Positions 1 to 5,654 of a DNA stretch of 20,938 bases are shown one piece after another (the first letter of the stretch is position 1; every line of letters begins with the position of its first letter). Under the pieces are notes generated by a model. That model was not told the origin of the DNA, did not search any database, and saw only the letters and a list, made by a program, of their open reading frames with translations. Origin of the DNA: an uncultured beta proteobacterium (GTDB taxonomy: Bacteria > Pseudomonadota > Gammaproteobacteria > Burkholderiales > SG8-39); the NCBI GenBank assembly GCA_902826155.1, contig CADEDU010000024.1:61221-82158 (forward strand), given 5' to 3'. Made by a program: the position numbers and the translations under genes.

Positions 1-83
1 TCTGTTCAAACCCATCAGCGCCCACCGCCGTGCCTGACCACCAGGGCGCAACCGCCTGGCCGAATCACCGAGTCCAATCGCCG

Positions 84-392
84 ATGAGCTACTACAAACA
101 CCACGTCTTCTTCTGCTGCAATCAACGCAACAACGGCGAAGCGTCATGCAATGACCATGGCGCGAGCGACGTCCGCGCCTACGCCAAGGACCGCGTCAAG
201 GCGCTCAAGCTCGCCGGTGAAGGCAAGGTCCGCATCAACCAGGCCGGCTGCCTCGATCGTTGCGAGGAAGGGCCGTGTCTGGTCGTGTACCCCGAAGAGG
301 TCTGGTACACCTACGTCGACAAGAGCGATGTCGACGAGATCATCGAAGAACATCTGCAGAACGGCCGCATCGTCGAGCGCCTGCGCATATGA
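84..392 (+). CDS. Thioredoxin-like [2Fe-2S] ferredoxin
   Basis: This is a 102-residue soluble protein of the thioredoxin-like 2Fe-2S ferredoxin family, a small cytoplasmic electron carrier with no assigned partner. It opens with MSYYKHHVFFCCNQ. Cysteines at 11/12 and 22, then C56 and C60 in the block GCLDRCEEGPC (also C65), give the usual two-plus-two cluster ligand pattern. The core KVRINQAGCLDRC and the later VWYTYVDKSDVDEIIEEH are typical of betaproteobacterial members. An in-frame ATG at 30 would add 18 residues, but the family normally begins at MSYYKHHVFF, so I chose 84. The stop overlaps the start of the following hydrolase in an ATGA, which implies coupled translation. Family assignment is firm; the redox partner is unknown. 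Confidence 0.93.
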   Translation: MSYYKHHVFFCCNQRNNGEASCNDHGASDVRAYAKDRVKALKLAGEGKVRINQAGCLDRCEEGPCLVVYPEEVWYTYVDKSDVDEIIEEHLQNGRIVERLRI

Positions 393-1072
393 CGCGGCCC
401 GCACCCGAGCGGGTGCTGTTGCAAGGACCGGTCGGCAACATCGAAGTGGTCATCGAAGTGCCGGCGGTGGCAACGTTTCGTGGCATCGCGTTGGTTGCGC
501 ATCCGCATCCGCTCTTCGGTGGATCGCTCGACAACAAGGTGGCGCAAAGCGCGGCGCGAGCGTTCGTTGAATTGGGCTTCGTCGCCGTGCGACCCAACTT
601 CCGCGGCGTCGGGGCCACGCAGGGTGAACACGATCATGGCGATGGTGAAGCCGACGACCTGATCGCGGTGCTTCAACATATGCAGACGCACTACGGCGCG
701 CAGTCGCCGATTGCTGCTGACGCGCAGTCGCCGATTGCTGCCGGCACACCGTTGCCCGTGGTTCTGGCAGGTTACTCGTTCGGGGCTTACGTGCAGATGC
801 GTGTCGCGCAGCGCGTGCCACCGCAACGCCTGGTGTTGATCGCACCCGCGACCGGCCTGGTCGCCGCGGGCCGCAAATACGATGCGCCGAACGTACCCGC
901 CGACACGCTGGTCATCCACGGTGATCTCGACGAAACCGTGCCGCTCGCCAACGTGCTGGCGTGGGCCGCGCCGCAGGAACTGCCGGTGGTCGTGCTGCCC
1001 GGATGCGATCACTTCTTCCATCGCAAGCTGCACGTGATTCGGGCGGTGATCGCGCGGACATGGCCATCGTAG
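389..1072 (+). CDS. Alpha/beta hydrolase (COG2945-like serine hydrolase)
   Basis: This is a 227-residue cytoplasmic alpha/beta hydrolase. The N-terminal block LVAHPHPLFGGSLDNKV (36-51) and RPNFRGVGATQGEHD (68-82) are hallmarks of the COG2945 group. The nucleophile elbow is GYSFG with Ser130. The likely acid is Asp181 in HGDLDETV, and the likely base is His208 in GCDHFFH. The substrate is unknown; an esterase or acyl-hydrolase role is only a family inference. The start is the ATG of an ATGA overlap with the ferredoxin stop. Its 3' end overlaps the ABC ATPase by 13 bases. An exact 21-base direct repeat with a 24-base period inserts a second copy of the octapeptide AQSPIAAD/AQSPIAAG (104-119) in a surface-loop region before the nucleophile strand. 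Confidence 0.92.
   Translation: MTRPAPERVLLQGPVGNIEVVIEVPAVATFRGIALVAHPHPLFGGSLDNKVAQSAARAFVELGFVAVRPNFRGVGATQGEHDHGDGEADDLIAVLQHMQTHYGAQSPIAADAQSPIAAGTPLPVVLAGYSFGAYVQMRVAQRVPPQRLVLIAPATGLVAAGRKYDAPNVPADTLVIHGDLDETVPLANVLAWAAPQELPVVVLPGCDHFFHRKLHVIRAVIARTWPS
697..741 (+). repeat. In-frame tandem duplication, 24-base period
   Basis: Bases 697-717 and 721-741 are identical over 21 bases and lie 24 bases apart. The unit encodes AQSPIAA plus one variable residue, so the reading frame of the hydrolase is kept. It looks like a recent slippage or unequal-recombination event in a tolerant loop. Confidence 0.9.
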
Positions 1073-1971
1073 CGGTCGAGCGGCTCGTCAAGGCGTACGG
1101 CACGACCACGGTCGTCAACGACGTGTCGTTCGCGATCGAAGAAGGCGAGTGTTTCGGTCTGCTTGGCCCCAACGGCGCAGGCAAGACCACCACGTTGCGG
1201 CTGTGCCTGGGCCTGACTGCTCCGAACGCCGGCTCGATCGTGCTTGGCGGCCATCGCGTGCCCGAGCAGGGACGCTCGGCGCGCCAGCAGGTTGGCGTCG
1301 TCCCGCAGTTCGACAACCTCGATCCGGACTTCACCGTCGAGGAAAACCTGATCGTCTATGCGCGCTACTTCGGTATCGCCTCCGAGCCGGCGCGCGCGAA
1401 GATCCCGGAACTGCTGGAGTTCGCCGGACTGGAGGGGCGCGCCGATGCGCCGATCCAGACGCTCTCAGGCGGCATGAGACGGCGACTGACGTTGGCGCGC
1501 GCGCTGGTCAACGATCCGAAGATCATCTTTCTCGACGAACCCACCACCGGACTGGACCCGCAGGCGCGCCACCTGATCTGGGAACGGCTGCGCCGATTGC
1601 GCAGTGCCGGCAAGACGATCGTCCTCACCACACACTTCATGGATGAAGCCGAACGGCTGTGCTCGCGCATCGCGGTGATGGACGCCGGCCGATTCATCAG
1701 CGACGGTTCGCCGCGCGAATTGATCGCGCGCCACGTGGAGCCACACGTCATCGAAGTACACGGTGACGGTGTGCGCGAGTGGGCCGCTCGGCATGCGAAT
1801 GCACTGGCAGCGCGCATGGAAGTCGCCGGTGAAACGGCGTTTTGCTACGCGGTGCAGGCCGAGCCGCTGCTCTCGTCGCTGGCCGCGCATCCGGCGCTGG
1901 TCTACCTGCATCGACCGGCGAACCTGGAGGATGTATTCCTCAAACTCACCGGCCGCGATCTGCGCGATTGA
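1060..1971 (+). CDS. nodI: NodI-like ABC transporter ATP-binding protein
   Basis: This is the 303-residue ATPase subunit of an ABC-2 type exporter. Walker A is GPNGAGKT (36-43), the Q-loop is VPQFDNLD (Gln83), the signature is LSGGM (135-139), Walker B is IIFLDE (155-160) followed by PTTGLDP, and the switch His is His192 in TTHFMDEAERLC. The strings GVVPQFDNLDPDFTVEENL and ARHLIWERLR resemble rhizobial NodI closely, and the length matches that family. In non-rhizobial Betaproteobacteria NodI/NodJ pairs are common and have no link to nodulation; the exported substrate is unknown, with lipid-linked or amphipathic molecules only a guess. The start lies inside the hydrolase gene (13-base overlap) and was chosen because MAIVAVERLVKAYG begins the nucleotide-binding fold. 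The permease follows 7 bases later. Confidence 0.93.
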   Translation: MAIVAVERLVKAYGTTTVVNDVSFAIEEGECFGLLGPNGAGKTTTLRLCLGLTAPNAGSIVLGGHRVPEQGRSARQQVGVVPQFDNLDPDFTVEENLIVYARYFGIASEPARAKIPELLEFAGLEGRADAPIQTLSGGMRRRLTLARALVNDPKIIFLDEPTTGLDPQARHLIWERLRRLRSAGKTIVLTTHFMDEAERLCSRIAVMDAGRFISDGSPRELIARHVEPHVIEVHGDGVREWAARHANALAARMEVAGETAFCYAVQAEPLLSSLAAHPALVYLHRPANLEDVFLKLTGRDLRD

Positions 1972-1978
1972 ACACCTG

Positions 1979-2758
1979 ATGCTCGAGCTTCGCGCCCCGC
2001 GACTTTCATCCCGTGCGCTATCGGTGTGGCGCCGCAACGCCCTGGTATGGCGCAAGCTCGCGGTGCCCTCGGTGCTCGCCAACCTGGGCGAGCCGCTCAT
2101 CTACCTCATCGCATTGGGCTACGGGCTGGGCGTATTCGTGCGCGAGATCGATGGGGTGTCCTACATCACCTTTCTGGCGGCCGGTTCGATCGCGTTCTCG
2201 ACCATGAACAGCGCGACGTTCGAGGCGTTCTACTCCGCCTTTTCGCGCATGCACGTGCAGAGAACCTGGGAGGCGATCATGAACGCGCCGCTCGATCTCG
2301 ATGACGTGGTGCTGGGCGAAGCGCTGTTCGCCATGACCAAAGCGATGACCTCCGGCGTGGCGATCCTGCTAGTGGCCACGCTGCTTGGCTTGGTGCACTC
2401 GCCGCTGGCGCTGTGGATCGTGCTGGTGGTGCCGTTGATCGGCGCCTGCTTCGCCTGTCTGGCGCTGATCATCACCGCGGTCGCCTCGCAGTACGATTTC
2501 TTCATGTACTACTTCACCCTGGTCGTGACACCCATGGCGATGATGAGCGGAGTGTTCTTTCCGCTCGAACAGTTGCCCGAGGTTTTGCGCGGCCTGGCGC
2601 AACTGCTTCCGCTTTCCCATGGCGTGCAGTTGGTGCGCCCGTTGTTGCTCGGGCAAGCGCCGGCAGATGCCTGGCTGCACGTCGCAGTGTTGCTTGCCTA
2701 CACCGCGGTCGGCTTCTATGCTGCCCTGGTGCTGTTCCGGCGGCGATTGAATCGATAA
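1979..2758 (+). CDS. nodJ: NodJ-like ABC-2 transporter permease
   Basis: This is a 259-residue inner-membrane permease of the ABC-2 family and the partner of the ATPase just upstream. A short cytoplasmic head (RALSVWRRNALVWRK) is followed by about six hydrophobic segments, including LANLGEPLIYLIALGYGLG, ITFLAAGSIAFSTMN, MTSGVAILLVATLLGLV, LALWIVLVVPLIGACFACLALIIT, and a C-terminal LLAYTAVGFYAALVLF. The conserved stretch YFTLVVTPMAMMSGVFFPLEQLP...LPLSHGVQLVRP is diagnostic of NodJ/DrrB-type permeases. The start ATG at 1979 sits 7 bases after the nodI stop and gives the family length; the longer open frame upstream only reads through nodI. The substrate is unknown, as for NodI. Confidence 0.92.
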   Translation: MLELRAPRLSSRALSVWRRNALVWRKLAVPSVLANLGEPLIYLIALGYGLGVFVREIDGVSYITFLAAGSIAFSTMNSATFEAFYSAFSRMHVQRTWEAIMNAPLDLDDVVLGEALFAMTKAMTSGVAILLVATLLGLVHSPLALWIVLVVPLIGACFACLALIITAVASQYDFFMYYFTLVVTPMAMMSGVFFPLEQLPEVLRGLAQLLPLSHGVQLVRPLLLGQAPADAWLHVAVLLAYTAVGFYAALVLFRRRLNR

Positions 2759-2859
2759 CGAGACGGGCGCACACTGCCCGCCGCTGGATACCTCTGTCCC
2801 CGCGGCTTGCCCAACGCCGAGGGTCCCGGGCGGCAACGTCCCTGATCAGCGAAGCGCGC

Positions 2860-3273
2860 ATGCTCTGGATCAAATCGCTGCACATCATCTTCATGGTCAC
2901 GTGGTTCGCCGGGCTGTTCTACCTGCCGCGCCTGTTCGTCTATCACGCGGTCGCGACGGATCCGGGCAGCCTCGAGCGCTTCAAGGTGATGGAGCGCAAG
3001 CTCTACTACGGCATCATGACTCCGGGCGCGGTGCTCACCATCGCCTTCGGCACGTGGTTGTGGTTGGGCTATGGCATCACCGGCGGTTGGCTGCACGCCA
3101 AGCTGGCGATCGTCGTGCTGATGGTGCTCTACCATCTTTGGTGCGGCAAGCTGGTGCAGGACTTCAAATTCGAGCGCAATCGCCACGGCCACGTGTGGTA
3201 CCGCTGGTTCAACGAGATCCCGGTGCTGTTTCTCGTCGGCGGCGTGATCCTGGTCGTGGTCAAGCCGTTCTAG
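2860..3273 (+). CDS. hemJ: Protoporphyrinogen IX oxidase HemJ (CopD-like membrane protein)
   Basis: This is a 137-residue inner-membrane protein of the HemJ family, which oxidises protoporphyrinogen IX to protoporphyrin IX in haem synthesis. Conserved features are visible in order: His8 in SLHIIFMVTWFAGLFYLPRLFVYH, the MERKLYYGIMTPG loop (44-56), WLHAKL (His79), LYHLWC (His92) and the C-terminal RWFNEIP (115-121). About four membrane helices are evident, as expected. The start is the ATG at 2860; the in-frame extension upstream runs through nodJ in another frame and carries no conserved sequence. The 101-base gap before it holds only a weak 5-bp hairpin (2764-2780) and no clear promoter. The stop lies 9 bases before ilvA. 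No other haem gene is nearby. Confidence 0.88.
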   Translation: MLWIKSLHIIFMVTWFAGLFYLPRLFVYHAVATDPGSLERFKVMERKLYYGIMTPGAVLTIAFGTWLWLGYGITGGWLHAKLAIVVLMVLYHLWCGKLVQDFKFERNRHGHVWYRWFNEIPVLFLVGGVILVVVKPF

Positions 3274-3282
3274 CGCAGCGCC

Positions 3283-4488
3283 ATGCAAATCGATCTGGCC
3301 GCGATCCGCGCCGCCGCCGATGCGATCGGCAGCGAACTGGTGCGAACGCCGTGTCTGGCTTCGCGCACGCTGAGCAGGATCACCGGCGCCAGGATCGTCC
3401 TCAAGTTTGAGAATCATCAGTTCACCGCGTCGTTCAAGGAGCGCGGCGCTCTCAACAAACTCCTGTCTCTGAGCGCCGAGGAGCGTGCACGCGGCGTGCT
3501 GGCCGTCTCGGCCGGCAATCACGCGCAGGGCGTCGCCTATCACGCACGACGGCTGAACATCGCCGCGACGATCGTCATGCCGCGGTTCACGCCGCACGTG
3601 AAAGTGGAGCGCACGCGCGAACACGGCGCCGACGTGGTGCTGGCGGGTGAATCGTTCGATGAGGCACGCGCTGCCGGCTTGGCGCTCGCCCAGGAACGCA
3701 CGCTCACGCTCGTCCATCCCTACGACGATGCGTTCATCGTCTGCGGGCAGGGCACGGTCGCGCTGGAGATGCTGGCCGAGCATCCGCAGCTCGACACGCT
3801 GGTCGTGCCGGTGGGCGGCGGCGGATTGATCGCCGGCATGGCGGTGGCTGCCAAGGCGTTCAAGCCCGCCATCGAGATCGTCGGCGTCGAGACCGTCGGC
3901 TTCCCTGCAGTACACGCAGCGCTGAATGACGAGTTGCCGAGCTATTCATCGGGCACGATCGCCGAAGGCATCGCCGTGAAGCAGCCCGGTGCACTGACCC
4001 TCCCGCTCATTCGCCAGCATGTGGCCGAGGTCGTGCTGGTGGAAGAGGGCGACATCGAGCAGGCGTTGCTGATGTTGCTGGAGATCGAGAAGACGGTGGT
4101 CGAAGGCGCCGGTGCCGCTGCACTCGCTGCGCTCATAGCCCATCCGGATCGGTTTCGCGGCCGCAACGTCGGGCTGGTGCTGTCCGGCGGCAACATCGAT
4201 CCGCTGTTGCTCTCCGACATCATCGAGCGCGGTCTGGTGCGCTCGGGCCGGCTGGCACGGCTGCGCGTCGAATTGCGCGATCTGCCCGGTGCGCTCGCCA
4301 AGGTCACCAATTGCCTGGCCGATGCCAACGCCAACATCGAAGAGGTGCATCATCAGCGCGCCTTCACCAACGCGCCGGCGCTGTCGGCGGAAGTGGAGTT
4401 CGTAGTGCAGACCCGCGGGCGCGATCACGTCGACGAGATTCTCGATGTGCTGAACCGCGCCGGATTCCGTGCCGAGAGGATCCGATGA
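3283..4488 (+). CDS. ilvA: Threonine ammonia-lyase (IlvA type, single C-terminal ACT-like domain)
   Basis: This is a 401-residue PLP enzyme that deaminates threonine (and usually serine) to 2-oxobutyrate and ammonia. Lys52 in FTASFKERGA is the Schiff-base lysine. SAGNHAQGVAYHA (76-88) and the glycine loop VGGGGL (177-182) bind substrate and cofactor phosphate; SGGNID (301-306) is the other cofactor-site motif. Residues from about 325 (LARLRVELRDLPGALAKVTNCLADANANIEEVHHQRA) form one ACT-like domain. The length and single ACT place it in the roughly 400-residue group rather than the 500-residue, two-ACT biosynthetic E. coli IlvA. It may serve isoleucine synthesis or threonine catabolism; the sequence alone does not decide. 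It overlaps the next gene by four bases (ATGA). Confidence 0.93.
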   Translation: MQIDLAAIRAAADAIGSELVRTPCLASRTLSRITGARIVLKFENHQFTASFKERGALNKLLSLSAEERARGVLAVSAGNHAQGVAYHARRLNIAATIVMPRFTPHVKVERTREHGADVVLAGESFDEARAAGLALAQERTLTLVHPYDDAFIVCGQGTVALEMLAEHPQLDTLVVPVGGGGLIAGMAVAAKAFKPAIEIVGVETVGFPAVHAALNDELPSYSSGTIAEGIAVKQPGALTLPLIRQHVAEVVLVEEGDIEQALLMLLEIEKTVVEGAGAAALAALIAHPDRFRGRNVGLVLSGGNIDPLLLSDIIERGLVRSGRLARLRVELRDLPGALAKVTNCLADANANIEEVHHQRAFTNAPALSAEVEFVVQTRGRDHVDEILDVLNRAGFRAERIR

Positions 4489-4970
4489 GTCACGATCGCG
4501 ATCGCATGTGGTCGGAGCATGCGTGCGAGCCAGGACGACGTCGGGTGCTGCGCGGCATGGCCGGGGTTGCCGCAGCGCTGGGCGCCACGCCGCTGGCGGC
4601 ACAACCGATCGAACAGCCGCGCACGCCGGGTCCCGCGGCATTCATGCAACGTGCATTCGCGGTGCGCGAGTTGGCAGTGCAGCGCGGTGATCAGGCGTTC
4701 GGCGCAGTGGTGGTGCGCGATGGACGCATCGTCGGCGAGGGGGTGAGCGCCGTCATCACTTCGACCGACCCGACCGCGCACGGCGAGATCCAGGCAATCC
4801 GCGACGCATGCCAGCGGCTCGGTACGCGCGAGCTGAACGGCGCACAGCTGTACAGCAGCTTTCGTCCGTGCCCGATGTGCGAGGCGGCCGCATACTGGGC
4901 CGGGATCGCGCGAATGTTTCATGGCACTGCGATCACCGATGCCGGCGCGCCGCGCTTGAACCGCTGTTGA
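4485..4970 (+). CDS. Nucleoside/guanine deaminase-like protein with Tat-like signal
   Basis: This is a 161-residue zinc-dependent deaminase of the cytidine/deoxycytidylate superfamily. The zinc site is His99 with catalytic Glu101 (TAHGEIQAI) plus Cys129 and Cys132 in RPCPMCEAAAYWAG. The alanine usual between His and Glu is a glycine here. Residues 18-40 (GRRRVLRGMAGVAAALGATPLAAQ) look like a twin-arginine leader with an AxA-type end, so a periplasmic location is inferred; this is unusual because most relatives are cytoplasmic. The protein ends about 29 residues after the second cysteine, shorter than GuaD-type enzymes, and finishes in RLNRC. The start is the ATG of an ATGA overlap with ilvA. 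The substrate is unknown. A membrane protein gene follows 9 bases later. Confidence 0.82.
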   Translation: MSHDRDRMWSEHACEPGRRRVLRGMAGVAAALGATPLAAQPIEQPRTPGPAAFMQRAFAVRELAVQRGDQAFGAVVVRDGRIVGEGVSAVITSTDPTAHGEIQAIRDACQRLGTRELNGAQLYSSFRPCPMCEAAAYWAGIARMFHGTAITDAGAPRLNRC

Positions 4971-4979
4971 GGCAAGGCC

Positions 4980-5654
4980 GTGGAGGAGTTCCAGCCGTTC
5001 ACCGTCACGCACGCCCTGTCGCTGCTCGTCATCGCCGGCACCAGCGTCGCGCTCGCCTGGCACGGCCGGCGCAATGCGGGCGAGTCGCGCTGGGCGCGCT
5101 GGATCGGCGCGATCTTCGTCATCGAGTGGCTGCTGTTCCACACCTGGAAGGCCGTGCCGCCCGAGTTACGAGCGATCGAGACGCTGCCGCTGCAGATGTG
5201 CCATTGGGCAGCTTTCGCTGCGGGCCTCTATCTCGCGTTCGGCATGCGCTCGCTGCGTCCGATCCTGTATTTCTGGGGCGTAGGGCTGTGCACGCAGGCG
5301 CTGATCACGCCGGTACTCAAGGAGGGGCCGAACGACCCGATCTTCTGGCACTTCTGGGTGAGCCACGGGATGATCATCGTCGGCGTGGTCTTCGCGTTGT
5401 TCGCCGATCGCTATCGCCCGTCGTGGCGTGACTATCGCATCGCGTGCGTGGCGACGATCGTCTATGGACTCGCGGTGCTGCCGGTCAATCTGTCGATCGG
5501 CGCGAACTACGGTTTCCTCGGACGCTCGCGTCCCGATCAGCCGACTTTGGTGGATTTCCTCGGACCGTGGCCCGAACGCATCGTCGTCATCATGCTCATC
5601 GTCGCCACGGTGATGGCGCTGCTCGCGGTTCCGTGGGGACGCAGGCGCGCGTGA
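4980..5654 (+). CDS. YwaF/TIGR02206 family integral membrane protein
   Basis: This is a 224-residue polytopic inner-membrane protein of the TIGR02206 (YwaF) family, whose function is unknown. About six hydrophobic stretches are seen. The family signatures are LPLQMCHWAAFAAGLYLAF, LYFWGVGLCTQALITPVLKEGP, FWHFWVSHGMIIVGVVFALF and NYGFLGRSRPDQPTLVDFLGPWP. The start is GTG at 4980, 9 bases after the deaminase stop, with a purine-rich gaggcaagg just upstream as a plausible ribosome-binding site; no in-frame ATG occurs before the first helix. Its stop overlaps the GTG start of the M1 peptidase (GTGA, 5651-5654). Coupling with the deaminase and peptidase is suggested by spacing only. Confidence 0.87.
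   Translation: MEEFQPFTVTHALSLLVIAGTSVALAWHGRRNAGESRWARWIGAIFVIEWLLFHTWKAVPPELRAIETLPLQMCHWAAFAAGLYLAFGMRSLRPILYFWGVGLCTQALITPVLKEGPNDPIFWHFWVSHGMIIVGVVFALFADRYRPSWRDYRIACVATIVYGLAVLPVNLSIGANYGFLGRSRPDQPTLVDFLGPWPERIVVIMLIVATVMALLAVPWGRRRA

Noticed and set aside
2..37. Possible 3' end of an upstream gene (frame ending in a TGA at 35-37)
   Set aside because: Only about 11 codons are visible and the other forward frames are also open there, so coding status cannot be judged.
1060..2758. NodI/NodJ names as a sign of a nodulation locus
   Set aside because: No nodABC, nod box or other symbiosis genes are present; this ABC pair is widespread in non-symbiotic Betaproteobacteria.
2764..2780. Hairpin between nodJ and hemJ as a terminator
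   Set aside because: The stem is only 5 bp with a 7-base loop and has no T-run.
4488..4510. Clustered GATC/CGATCG motifs as a regulatory or repeat element
   Set aside because: GATC is frequent across the whole window as a result of codon use, and no regular spacing or conserved flank is visible.
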